Assembly: GCA_019420545.1 (NCBI GenBank)
Contig: JAHZGZ010000287.1
Location: forward strand, 7,614 to 16,758
DNA length: 9,145 nucleotides
Direction of reading: 5' to 3'
From: Bacteroidales bacterium
GTDB lineage: Bacteria; Bacteroidota; Bacteroidia; Bacteroidales; Muribaculaceae
A program made the position numbers and the translations under genes. The notes below the pieces were generated by a model, which made no database searches, had not been told where the DNA came from, and saw only the letters and a program-made list of their open reading frames with translations. Of this stretch, positions 1 through 7,202 are shown piece after piece. The stretch's first letter is position 1. Each line of letters opens with the position of its first letter.

Positions 1-240
1 GTTGACGACGAAGTAGTGGCCTCGCAGGATTTCGGCGGCGTCGAGAGCGTAAAGGCCGCTTCCGACCTGATTTCTCCGGTAAGCGGTACCGTGCTCGAGG
101 TCAACGAGGCTCTTGCCGACAATCCGGGACTCATCAACAAGGATGCGATGAACACCTGGATCATCAAGGTCGAGCTTTCCGATCCCGCTGAACTTGATTC
201 CCTCCTTGACGAGGACGCTTACCGCGCTTTAATAAGCTGA
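1..240 (+). CDS. gcvH: Glycine cleavage system H-protein, C-terminal part (5' end outside window)
   Basis: This is the lipoyl-carrier protein of the glycine cleavage system, a small cytoplasmic protein. It shuttles the aminomethyl group from the P-protein to the T-protein and is reoxidised by the L-protein. The reading frame is open from base 1, so the start lies upstream; the 79 codons seen are the C-terminal two thirds of a protein usually about 125 residues long. The diagnostic segment GVESVKAASD holds the lipoylated lysine at bases 52-54, followed by the typical SPVSGTVLEVN turn of the lipoyl domain. An early GTG at base 16 is inside the domain and is not a credible start. The stop lies 11 bases before gcvPA, so the two are almost certainly cotranscribed. 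The identification is seen directly from the motif; the pathway role is family knowledge. Confidence 0.96.
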   Translation, partial: VDDEVVASQDFGGVESVKAASDLISPVSGTVLEVNEALADNPGLINKDAMNTWIIKVELSDPAELDSLLDEDAYRALIS

Positions 241-251
241 TATTTCGCGAT

Positions 252-1583
252 ATGGCATATCATCATTATTTTCCCCACACCCCCGATGATGTGGCGGATA
301 TGCTTGCACGCTGCGGTGTGGACTCGCTCGACGGGCTTTATGCCGATGTACCTCCCGAACTGCTTCTGGGCCGCGACTACGATCTCGCGCCGTCGATGTC
401 GGAGAAGGAGGTGCGCGACTTCTTTGCCGCTCTTGGTGCAGAAAACCGTCAGCTGACATGCTTCGCCGGCGCCGGCTATTATGACCATTATACTCCGGCT
501 GTCATCCCGGCTGTTCTTTCGCGCTCGGAATTTCTTACGGCCTATACGCCCTATCAGCCCGAGATATCGCAGGGTACGCTGCAATATATTTTCGAGTATC
601 AGACCATGATGGCCACGCTTACCGGTATGGAGGTGAGCAATGCGTCGATGTACGACGGTGCTACCGCTGCCGCAGAGGCCATGCTGATGATGGTGGCGTC
701 GGCGCGCAAGCGCACGCGTGTGCTCGTCAGTGCAACCGTACTGCCCCAGGTGCGTGCAGTTATGGCCACATACGCCCACTATCACGGTATTACGCTTGAT
801 GAGATACCGGCCACCGGCGATGGCATGACCGACCGCAGCGCCCTTTCCGCCATGCTTGGTGCCGCCGACGTTGCAGGTGTGCTTGTGGCAACTCCTAACC
901 GTTTCGGTATTCTGGAGGATTATGCCGGACTGGCCGACGAAGTACATGCCTCCAAGGCACTCCTTGCCATGTATGCCGATCCTTCCGCTCTGGCGGTGAT
1001 AAAATCTCCGGGAGAGTGGGGTGCTGACATCGCGTGCGGCGACGCACAGCCGCTCGGCATGCCGCTTAACTATGGCGGCCCGTATCTCGGATTCCTCTGC
1101 TGCAAAAAGGCATATATGCGCAAACTCCCCGGGCGTATCGTCGGCGCGACCGTTGATGGTGCCGGGCAACGCGTGTTCGTGCTCACCCTTCAGGCGCGCG
1201 AGCAGCATATCCGCCGCGAGAAGGCTACGAGCAACATATGTTCCAATCAGGGACTGATGGCGCTGTTTGCCACCGTTTACCTTTCGCTCATGGGCCCCGA
1301 AGGGATGCGTGAGGTCAACGAAGCCGGCGCAGCCAATGCCCGCTGGCTCCTGAAAAAGATTGAGACCACGGGAAAGGCTCGTCTCGCTTGGCCCGATGCC
1401 CCGTGGCTCCACGAGTTTGTGCTTGACACCGATGCTCCTGCCGACCGGATTATTGCCCGCTCCGTGGAGAAGGGTGTGCTTCCGGGCGTGAAACTCGGTG
1501 ATCACCGTCTGCTGGTGGCTGTAACCGAGATGCGTACCGAGGCCGAGATGCAGGCATTGGCGGATATTTTCGCTTCAATTTGA
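252..1583 (+). CDS. gcvPA: Glycine dehydrogenase (decarboxylating) subunit 1, P-protein alpha
   Basis: This is the N-terminal-half subunit of the split P-protein. Together with GcvPB it forms the pyridoxal-phosphate enzyme that decarboxylates glycine and loads the aminomethyl group onto lipoyl-H. The protein has 443 residues, the normal length for the family. Hallmarks are the YTPYQPEISQG segment (residues 98-108), NASMYDGATAA (130-140) and, near the end, KLGDHRLLVAVTEM, which corresponds to the closing part of this subunit. It lacks the PLP lysine, which sits in GcvPB, as expected. ATG 252 is chosen because it follows the gcvH stop by 11 bases and starts the conserved N-terminus; no Shine-Dalgarno sequence is visible, usual for Bacteroidetes. 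The next gene starts 20 bases after the stop. A 428-codon open frame on the opposite strand (219-1505) is a compositional shadow. Confidence 0.97.
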   Translation: MAYHHYFPHTPDDVADMLARCGVDSLDGLYADVPPELLLGRDYDLAPSMSEKEVRDFFAALGAENRQLTCFAGAGYYDHYTPAVIPAVLSRSEFLTAYTPYQPEISQGTLQYIFEYQTMMATLTGMEVSNASMYDGATAAAEAMLMMVASARKRTRVLVSATVLPQVRAVMATYAHYHGITLDEIPATGDGMTDRSALSAMLGAADVAGVLVATPNRFGILEDYAGLADEVHASKALLAMYADPSALAVIKSPGEWGADIACGDAQPLGMPLNYGGPYLGFLCCKKAYMRKLPGRIVGATVDGAGQRVFVLTLQAREQHIRREKATSNICSNQGLMALFATVYLSLMGPEGMREVNEAGAANARWLLKKIETTGKARLAWPDAPWLHEFVLDTDAPADRIIARSVEKGVLPGVKLGDHRLLVAVTEMRTEAEMQALADIFASI

Positions 1584-1603
1584 TTCCGAAAATTTTGAAA
1601 ATA

Positions 1604-3061
1604 ATGAACAGAAAACTATACGGCAGTCTGATATTTGAACTGTCGCGGAAAGGGCGCCGCGGCACATCCATTCCACGCCATGCCGCCGCTCCGGGTCTGG
1701 AGGCTATACCATCCTCTCTGATGCGTGGCGATGTGCCCGCTCTGCCCGAAGCCGACGAACTTACCGTGGTGCGCCATTATACCAATATGAGCACTAATAA
1801 TTTCGGTGTTGATACGGGATTTTATCCGCTCGGTTCGTGTACGATGAAGTACAACCCGAAAATCAACGAGGAGATGGCTTCGCTTCCGGCGTTTGCCTCG
1901 CTTCATCCTCTCCAGCCCGACTGTACCGCCCAGGGGGCGTTGCGCCTGTACTGGACTCTTCAGAGTATGCTCTCCGAGATAGGCGGCATGGCGGAATTCA
2001 CGCTTAATCCATATGCTGGAGCACACGGCGAGCTTACCGGTCTGATGGTGATCCGTGCCTACCACGAGCAGCGTGGCGACATGCGCCGCACCAAGGTTAT
2101 CGTGCCCGATTCGGCGCATGGTACCAATCCCGCGAGTGCGGCAGTTGCGGGCCTGTCGGTTGTCGAGGTGAAAAGCCTTCCCGACGGTACTGTCGATGTC
2201 GAGGCTCTGCGGCCGCTCCTCGATGATACGGTTGCGGCCATGATGATGACCAATCCCAACACGCTCGGCATGTTCGAACGTAACATTCCCGAGATCGCAC
2301 GCATCGTGCATGAATGCGGGGCGCTCCTCTATTATGATGGTGCTAATCTCAATCCGCTTATCGGCAAGTCACGTCCCGGTGATATGGGATTCGATGTGAT
2401 GCATGTGAACCTCCACAAGAGTTTCTCCACTCCGCACGGTGGGGGTGGACCCGGTGCCGGTCCCGTAGGTGTGCGTGCGGGCCTCGAACATCTTCTTCCC
2501 AATCCGCGTGTTGTTCGCAATGCCGACGGCACATTCTCTGTAACCGAAAGCGACCGGTCGCTCGGACGTGTGACAGGCACCCTCGGCAACTTCGCCGTGC
2601 TCCAGCGTGCGTTGGCCTATCTGCTTACTCTCGGGTGCGACGGCCTTGCGATGGTCGGCCCGCTTGCCACTCTCAATGCCAACTATATCAAGGAATCGCT
2701 GCGCGACCTGTATCTCCTGCCGGTCGATGGTGTGTGCAAGCATGAGTTTGTGTTCGACGGTCTGCGCGACAAGTCGGGCGGTGTCACTACCCTCCATGTC
2801 GCCAAGCGCCTGCTCGACTATGGATTCCATGCGCCTACAATCTACTTCCCGTTGCTGTTCCATGAGTCGCTTATGATCGAGCCGACCGAGACGGAGAGCC
2901 GCGAGACAATCGACCGCTTCATCGACGCCATGCGTGAGATCGCACGCGATGCCTCCTCACGACCGGAATTCATAAAGGATGCGCCTTACGAGACTCCCGT
3001 TGCGCATGCCGACGACACTGAGGCGGCTCTGCATCCAAAGGTTACATATTTTGATCTGTAA
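1604..3061 (+). CDS. gcvPB: Glycine dehydrogenase (decarboxylating) subunit 2, P-protein beta
   Basis: This is the catalytic, PLP-binding half of the split glycine decarboxylase. The protein has 485 residues from ATG 1604, a normal length. Conserved blocks in order are FYPLGSCTMKYNPK (residues 73-86), DSAHGTNPASA (169-179), MMTNPNTLGMFE (about 214-225) and NLHKSFSTPHGGGGPG. In the last block Lys272 (bases 2417-2419) is the residue expected to form the Schiff base with PLP. A longer frame begins at TTG 1580, overlapping the gcvPA stop, but its extra eight residues are not family-like and ATG 1604 gives the usual beginning MNRKLYGSLIFELS. It follows gcvPA by 20 bases, consistent with stoichiometric coexpression of the two subunits. 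The C-terminus is intact, with no frameshift or missing motif seen. Confidence 0.97.
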   Translation: MNRKLYGSLIFELSRKGRRGTSIPRHAAAPGLEAIPSSLMRGDVPALPEADELTVVRHYTNMSTNNFGVDTGFYPLGSCTMKYNPKINEEMASLPAFASLHPLQPDCTAQGALRLYWTLQSMLSEIGGMAEFTLNPYAGAHGELTGLMVIRAYHEQRGDMRRTKVIVPDSAHGTNPASAAVAGLSVVEVKSLPDGTVDVEALRPLLDDTVAAMMMTNPNTLGMFERNIPEIARIVHECGALLYYDGANLNPLIGKSRPGDMGFDVMHVNLHKSFSTPHGGGGPGAGPVGVRAGLEHLLPNPRVVRNADGTFSVTESDRSLGRVTGTLGNFAVLQRALAYLLTLGCDGLAMVGPLATLNANYIKESLRDLYLLPVDGVCKHEFVFDGLRDKSGGVTTLHVAKRLLDYGFHAPTIYFPLLFHESLMIEPTETESRETIDRFIDAMREIARDASSRPEFIKDAPYETPVAHADDTEAALHPKVTYFDL

Positions 3062-3093
3062 CGTTTCCCGAAGATGTTGCAAAATACCGGAAA

Positions 3094-3180
3094 TGTAGGG
3101 ACGCGGCGTGCCGCGTTACATTTTGGTGAAATGTAAGTCGTTGATTGCTATGGTGTAACGCGGCACGCTGCGTCCCTGCA
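3094..3180. repeat. Long imperfect inverted repeat (nested palindrome), REP/MITE-like
   Basis: Two 27-base arms, 3094-3120 and 3154-3180, are reverse complements at 25 of 27 positions and enclose a 33-base loop. In RNA read from the + strand both mismatches become G-U pairs, so the whole 27-bp stem could form. Each arm is also palindromic inside: ACGCGGC-GT-GCCGCGT in the left arm, and the same with one change in the right arm. The loop holds a smaller dyad (ACATTT 3118-3123 with AAATGT 3129-3134). It contains no credible gene. Such GC-rich nested palindromes between genes are typical of multicopy intergenic elements. It sits between gcvPB and lpd and could also stop or dampen read-through, although no U-tract follows the stem. 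Copy number cannot be judged from one window. Confidence 0.8.
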
Positions 3181-3204
3181 AGCTGTGATCGGTATGATAA
3201 CATA

Positions 3205-3212
3205 TAGTTTTG
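3205..3212 (+). promoter_or_regulatory. Possible -7 box for lpd
   Basis: TAGTTTTG fits the Bacteroidetes -7 consensus TAnnTTTG and lies 14 bases before ATG 3226. No clear TTTG or TTG is found about 20 bases further upstream, so only half of the promoter is supported. If real, the transcript would start around 3219, which would favour the second in-frame ATG at 3241 or an almost leaderless start at 3226. Confidence 0.35.
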
Positions 3213-3225
3213 CAACACCCTCTAA

Positions 3226-4569
3226 ATGCATACTGCAAATATGGATTGCAAGGAATTTGATAACATTATTATAGGCGCGGGCCCTGCAGGAATGCGGGCC
3301 TGCGCCATTGCGCGCCGTCGTGGCGAGAGCGTATGCGTGATTGAGCGCGCCGAGGTGGGGGGAACCTGCCTCAACCGGGGCTGTATACCCACAAAGTCTC
3401 TTGTTCAGTCGGCCGCAATGATTGCCTCGGTTGCCTCTGCGGCAAAGTTCGGTGTGGAGATCGAGGGCGACGTACATGTCGACTATGCTGTGGCTGCCGC
3501 CCGCAAAGACGAGGTAGTGGTGGCGCTTCGTTCCGGTGCGGAAATGTCGGTTGGCGCCGACAGTCTCGTGCGCGGCAATGCCCGTCTTGTCGACGGACAT
3601 ACTGTTGAGGTGGATGGAATCCTCCTGCATGCCTCCGGGCGTATCATCGTCGCTACCGGCTCAGCGCCTGCACGTCTTCCGATACCCGGGGCTGATATGG
3701 CTGTTACGAGCGATGAATTTCTGCGTCTTGTCGCGCTTCCGTCGGAACTTGTGGTGATCGGAGGTGGAGTTATCGGCATGGAATGCGCATGTATTGCCCA
3801 TGCATTCGGATGTAAGGTTACGGTAGTGGAATATTGCCGCGAGATACTTCCCGGACTGGATGCCGAAATGGCAAAGCGCCTTCGGTCAATGTTGTCGCGC
3901 CGTGGAATAAATATTATTGTAGGAGCCTCAGTCTCTTCTCTCGTCTCGGCAGAGGCCGGGGTCGGCATCATGGTAAACTATTCTGACAAGCGTGGCGAGC
4001 ATTCGGTCACTGCGCCGATGGTGCTAATGGCCGCGGGACGTAGGGCCGTTGTGCCTGACGGTGCGTCGCAGATTGGGCTGAAGCTTACCCCTAAAGGTGC
4101 AATTGCCGTTGATGAGCATATGGCAACCTCCGTTCCCGGTATTTATGCTGTCGGCGATTGCAACGGGCGCCTGATGCTCGCGCATGCGGCTTCCGCACAG
4201 GCCGAAGTTGCCATGGGTGTACGTGCTGCGGTTGACGCTGTACCCTCTGTGGTGTTCACTCTGCCCGAATGCGCTCAGGTAGGTACCCTTGTTGGCGAGG
4301 CTCCCCACGCCATCGTTACCGGAAAGGCGATGTATGGTGCAAACGGTATGGCCGCGGCTATGGGACAGACCGAAGGTTTTGTAAAGGTTGCGGCAGACGC
4401 CGCGACTCGTCGCCTGACCGGCTGTTGTGCCATAGGCGCCGGTGCCGACGCCATAGTTCAGGAAGCCGCGATTGCCATTAGTGCCTCGATGACTGCGGAT
4501 GATCTGCGCTCACGTTGTGTGTTCGCTCACCCTACACTCTCCGAACTGCTCCTGGCTGCCCTTCCTTAG
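3226..4569 (+). CDS. lpd: Dihydrolipoyl dehydrogenase (E3 / glycine cleavage L-protein)
   Basis: This FAD-dependent disulfide oxidoreductase reoxidises dihydrolipoyl groups with NAD+; next to gcv genes its substrate is most likely lipoyl-H. Residues 14-22 (IIIGAGPAG) form the FAD dinucleotide fold. GGTCLNRGCIPTKS has the redox pair Cys48/Cys53. A second GGGVIGMEC fold around residue 180 binds NAD, and AVGDCNGRLMLAHAAS is the second FAD contact. At the C-terminus HPTLSE gives the catalytic His435 and nearby Glu440. At 447 residues it is a little shorter than the usual 460-475. ATG 3241 (MDCKEFDN) is an equally plausible start five codons later. It is separated from gcvPB by 164 bases holding the inverted repeat, so it may be transcribed separately. 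Generic 2-oxoacid dehydrogenase use remains possible because E3 is shared between complexes. Confidence 0.94.
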   Translation: MHTANMDCKEFDNIIIGAGPAGMRACAIARRRGESVCVIERAEVGGTCLNRGCIPTKSLVQSAAMIASVASAAKFGVEIEGDVHVDYAVAAARKDEVVVALRSGAEMSVGADSLVRGNARLVDGHTVEVDGILLHASGRIIVATGSAPARLPIPGADMAVTSDEFLRLVALPSELVVIGGGVIGMECACIAHAFGCKVTVVEYCREILPGLDAEMAKRLRSMLSRRGINIIVGASVSSLVSAEAGVGIMVNYSDKRGEHSVTAPMVLMAAGRRAVVPDGASQIGLKLTPKGAIAVDEHMATSVPGIYAVGDCNGRLMLAHAASAQAEVAMGVRAAVDAVPSVVFTLPECAQVGTLVGEAPHAIVTGKAMYGANGMAAAMGQTEGFVKVAADAATRRLTGCCAIGAGADAIVQEAAIAISASMTADDLRSRCVFAHPTLSELLLAALP

Positions 4570-4583
4570 TAAATTTAGGAAGG
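4560..4583. terminator. Possible hairpin at the end of lpd, in a convergent gap
   Basis: CCTTCCT (4560-4566) and AGGAAGG (4577-4583) make a perfect 7-bp stem with a 10-base loop across the lpd stop codon. A second, looser dyad follows (ATCACG 4586-4591 with CGTGAT 4615-4620). The genes on either side converge here, so a bidirectional terminator would make sense. No clear U-run follows on either strand, which keeps this weak. The rest of the gap up to 4653 shows nothing else. Confidence 0.28.
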
Positions 4584-4653
4584 TAATCACGATGAACAAT
4601 ACAACAAGCTCAACCGTGATGTAACAAAAAACAGAAAGTGTCGAGTAGAGTGT

Positions 4654-5082
4654 TCATTTCAAATTATCCTTGTAAAAATGTTTAAATCTATTTCTTATCT
4701 CATCGCGCACTCGTCGAAATTCTGTCAAAACAAAATCTTCTGAGCCGATTGCATCGGAAGGGTCGTCAAATCCGATATGAATACGATGCTTTACATTGCC
4801 AACGAATGCGGGGCAACTCTCGTTGGCTCCACCGCATACGGTTATCACATAATCCCACGGCTCGTTGATATATTCACAGACATTGTGAGGGGTATGTCCG
4901 CTTATGTCGATACACTTTTCATACATGACTTTGACAGCAAGCGGATTGACTTTTTCTGCCGGTTTTGTGCCTGCTGAAAAAACGCATAAATTAGAATCAA
5001 ATGACTGGAGGAAACCGTGAGCCATCTGACTGCGGCAACTGTTGCCTGTGCATAAAATCAATATTTTCATCAGTTTTTTCAT
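4654..5082 (-). CDS. arsC: Thioredoxin-coupled arsenate reductase, LMW phosphatase fold
   Basis: A cytoplasmic 142-residue protein of the low-molecular-weight tyrosine phosphatase fold. It starts with the P-loop CTGNSCR (CX5R, Cys11 to Arg17) and ends with the acid loop GFDDP, where Asp107 is the probable general acid. The pair Cys83 and Cys90 in TVCGGANESC matches the second and third cysteines of the pI258-type arsenate reductases, which pass a disulfide from the P-loop cysteine through these two to thioredoxin. A plain tyrosine phosphatase would lack this triad, so reduction of As(V) to As(III) is the preferred role. Its ATG directly abuts the TAA of the permease gene, indicating translational coupling. 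A second ATG at 5070 would remove only four residues. It is the last gene of the operon. Confidence 0.9.
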   Translation of the reverse strand: MKKLMKILILCTGNSCRSQMAHGFLQSFDSNLCVFSAGTKPAEKVNPLAVKVMYEKCIDISGHTPHNVCEYINEPWDYVITVCGGANESCPAFVGNVKHRIHIGFDDPSDAIGSEDFVLTEFRRVRDEIRNRFKHFYKDNLK

Positions 5083-6423
5083 TTAGAAGAAATAGCCGTA
5101 AACCCAGCCGGAGATTGTGGCCATGACGATTACAAGAGTGACGTAGATAACCGTTTTCTTCGTTCCCATTACGCTGCGGATCACAAGCATATTCGGAAGC
5201 GACAGCGAGGGACCTGCGAGTAGCAGGGCGAGCGCCGGACCTTTGCCCATGCCGGAAGCAAGCAATCCCTGAATAATCGGAACTTCGGTGAGAGTGGCAA
5301 AGTACATGAACGCGCCGGTGAAGCTTGCGAAGAAATTCGAAAGCAGCGAATTGCCGCCTACCGCCCATTCAACCCAGCTGTTGGGGATAATGCCCGGCAG
5401 CTCCTTGCCGTCGTGAGTCGAGCCGAGTAAGAATCCGGCTGTAAGCACGCCTACTGCGAGCAACGGAAGTATCAGCTTGGCAAATCCCCACGATGACAAC
5501 GCCCATTCGCGGTTCTCGTCATCGTTTTTATCGCAAAGCAATACGATGGCAAGTACAGCGACAGAGACAATCATTGGTACGAGCGGCGCCAATTTCGCAT
5601 CGGGAATAAAAACATTTGCGAGAAATGCCGATACAGCTACCGCGATGGCGCCAAGGATAATCCACCGGGCTTTCAGATGCAGAATCTTCACCAGAATTAC
5701 GCAAAGACCAATCGCAAGAGTCGATGTTATCCACCATTTGGCATTATAGATTGCTGCCCATATACCACGGTCGATTGCTGCCGGTGCGCCCCAGTTGGCA
5801 AACACGAGGATTGCCACAAGAGTAAAGAAAAACACTGCCGTCTGCCAAAGCGGGCGTTTTTCCGGGGGTGGCACAATGTTCATCTGTACCGTCTCTTTAT
5901 CCCGTTCTTCCTTGCGGAAGATGAACGACATTATCAGGCCGATAACTACAGCAAAGGTAACGGCTCCGATTAAACGAGCAAGTCCCATTTCCAGTCCGAG
6001 GATGCGTGCGGTAAGAATTATCGAGAGTATGCTGATGGCGGGGCCGGAATAGAGAAAGGCTATTGCCGGACCGAGTCCCGCACCACGCTTGTAGATGCTT
6101 GTAAACAACGGGAGAATGGTACAGGAACAGACCGCAAGGATCCCTCCCGAGACCGATGCCACAGTATATGACACCCATTTTTTTGCATTGGCTCCGAAAT
6201 ACTTCAACACCGCTCCTTGACTCACGAACACAGCGATCACACCGGCGATGAAAAACGCCGGAAGGAGACAGAGCACGATATGTTCGCGTGCATACCACTT
6301 GGCGAGGTCAAAGGTCGAGTGAATCGCCGTCATCAGCGTATCGCTGTTGACCGGCAAGAAGAACGTTGTCAGGAATAAGACAACGGTCCATATCAGGAAC
6401 TTGATTTCCTTTCTTGTTTCCAT
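5083..6423 (-). CDS. ArsP/YraQ-type permease (predicted metalloid or metal efflux)
   Basis: A 446-residue inner-membrane protein with about eight to ten hydrophobic segments. It has the two-fold repeated signature of the predicted-permease family that includes ArsP and YraQ. The first copy is CSCTILPLFTS followed by GLGPAIAFLYSGPAIS (residues 99-131); the second is TEVPIIQGLL followed by GKGPALALLLAGPSLSLP (379-410). Cys99 and Cys101 lie in the first copy, where they could bind a thiophilic substrate. A charged cytoplasmic loop (about 170-190, KEERDKE) separates the halves. ArsP members export trivalent organoarsenicals; others in the family are linked to copper or zinc, so the substrate is inferred from context. 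It lies 22 bases after the thioredoxin-fold gene and touches arsC. A GGAG six bases before the ATG is a rare Shine-Dalgarno-like signal here. Confidence 0.85.
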   Translation of the reverse strand: METRKEIKFLIWTVVLFLTTFFLPVNSDTLMTAIHSTFDLAKWYAREHIVLCLLPAFFIAGVIAVFVSQGAVLKYFGANAKKWVSYTVASVSGGILAVCSCTILPLFTSIYKRGAGLGPAIAFLYSGPAISILSIILTARILGLEMGLARLIGAVTFAVVIGLIMSFIFRKEERDKETVQMNIVPPPEKRPLWQTAVFFFTLVAILVFANWGAPAAIDRGIWAAIYNAKWWITSTLAIGLCVILVKILHLKARWIILGAIAVAVSAFLANVFIPDAKLAPLVPMIVSVAVLAIVLLCDKNDDENREWALSSWGFAKLILPLLAVGVLTAGFLLGSTHDGKELPGIIPNSWVEWAVGGNSLLSNFFASFTGAFMYFATLTEVPIIQGLLASGMGKGPALALLLAGPSLSLPNMLVIRSVMGTKKTVIYVTLVIVMATISGWVYGYFF

Positions 6424-6429
6424 ATCAGT

Positions 6430-6433
6430 CTCC
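6430..6433 (-). promoter_or_regulatory. Shine-Dalgarno-like GGAG before the permease
   Basis: GGAG on the minus strand, spaced six bases from ATG 6423, is the only well-spaced ribosome-site-like sequence in the operon. The neighbouring genes have A-rich leaders instead. It supports the chosen start but could be chance. Confidence 0.3.
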
Positions 6434-6445
6434 AGTTGTTATAGT

Positions 6446-6871
6446 TCAGATACCGAGAACCTTTTTCACTTCGTCAGCCGAAGGAATGTGCCCTTTGATT
6501 TTGACTGCGCCGTCAACTACCACGGCAGGGGTAGCCATGATGTTGAATTTCATCATCTCGGCGATGTCCTCAACTTTGGATAGCTTGACCTCGAGATTTT
6601 TCTCGCTGATCACACGTTCAACAACCTTGTAGGTCTCTTTGCATTTGGCGCAACCGGGACCGAGAACAAGCACCTCGCCGACCTTTGTATCGGGAACCGT
6701 AGTGCAGAAAGAGTTTTCATAGGATTCGGTCGAATCACCGGAGCATCCACAAGATGGCACAGGTTTTACATCGTCATCGACGATTATGTTGCTGTTGCAG
6801 CAGCAGGAACTTTTCTTTTTGGGTGCGAAAAGCGTTGACCAAAGACCTTTTTTTGATTCTTTTTTATCCAT
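6446..6871 (-). CDS. Small thioredoxin/glutaredoxin-like protein with Cys-rich N-terminus
   Basis: A 141-residue protein. The C-terminal 76 residues are a minimal thioredoxin fold of the redox-active-disulfide (TM0996/MTH895, Thioredoxin_3) type: VLVLGPGCAKCKET gives the CxxC pair Cys74/Cys77, and IMATPAVVVDG carries the cis-proline Pro115. The N-terminal part is unusual. After a lysine-rich start comes a CCC run (Cys23-25), then CGC (Cys41, Cys43) and Cys56 in a stretch predicted to be disordered. No signal peptide is visible, so it is probably cytoplasmic. It could deliver electrons to the arsenate reductase encoded two genes downstream, or bind and pass trivalent arsenicals to the permease encoded next to it. 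Both roles are inferred. The start at ATG 6871 follows an A-rich 28-base leader. Stand-alone members of the family are usually about 75-80 residues, so the N-terminal extension is extra. Confidence 0.85.
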   Translation of the reverse strand: MDKKESKKGLWSTLFAPKKKSSCCCNSNIIVDDDVKPVPSCGCSGDSTESYENSFCTTVPDTKVGEVLVLGPGCAKCKETYKVVERVISEKNLEVKLSKVEDIAEMMKFNIMATPAVVVDGAVKIKGHIPSADEVKKVLGI

Positions 6872-6899
6872 GATTTTTTGTTTTTACAGTTTTATATTT

Positions 6900-7202
6900 T
6901 TAGAAGTACATCATTATGCAGTAGTATATGCTTACAGCTATGAAAATGACTCCGACAATTATGTTGAGCCATTTCTGGATTGTGCGCAATTTGCCGTAGA
7001 ACTCACCGATTTTTTCAATGCTGAAAGCGAGAATCCATGCGACAGCAAGCACGGGAAGCGCGGTGGCGATAGCGAACAGAACGGGCAGAAGCCAGCCTGC
7101 GCTTGCTGTCACAGAAATCGGTATCAGCATTCCGAAGTAGAGGACACCGCTTGTAGGGCAGAATGCCATTGCGAACAGGACGCCGAGCAATAAGGCCCCC
7201 AT
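6900..7202 (-). CDS. CcdA/DsbD-like membrane protein, C-terminal half (frameshifted)
   Basis: This frame encodes the second half of the membrane redox protein that begins at 7606. It starts with transmembrane segment ALLLGVLFAMAFCPTSGVLY, which carries the second redox cysteine (Cys15 here, Cys150 in the restored protein), followed by two or three more hydrophobic segments and a C-terminal segment WLNIIVGVIFIAVSIYYC. ATG 7202 exists but is created by the coding sequence VWG-ALLLG and is probably not a natural start. An AAGGAG is only one base from it, too close to work as a ribosome site. It overlaps the upstream half by 79 bases in another frame. If the shift is a sequencing error, this and the upstream piece are one 235-residue protein; if real, this half may be made by reinitiation or not at all. 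Confidence 0.8.
   Translation of the reverse strand: MGALLLGVLFAMAFCPTSGVLYFGMLIPISVTASAGWLLPVLFAIATALPVLAVAWILAFSIEKIGEFYGKLRTIQKWLNIIVGVIFIAVSIYYCIMMYF

Noticed and set aside
219..1505. 428-codon open frame antisense to gcvPA
   Set aside because: Its translation is rich in His, Arg, Gly and Cys with no recognisable domain, and it mirrors a GC-rich true gene with all GcvPA motifs on the other strand.
1616..2311. 231-codon open frame antisense to gcvPB
   Set aside because: It shows the same kind of composition shadow, with no start context and no motif.
3094..3180. CRISPR-like or tRNA-like structure
   Set aside because: There is only one inverted pair, with no repeated spacer units and no cloverleaf arms.
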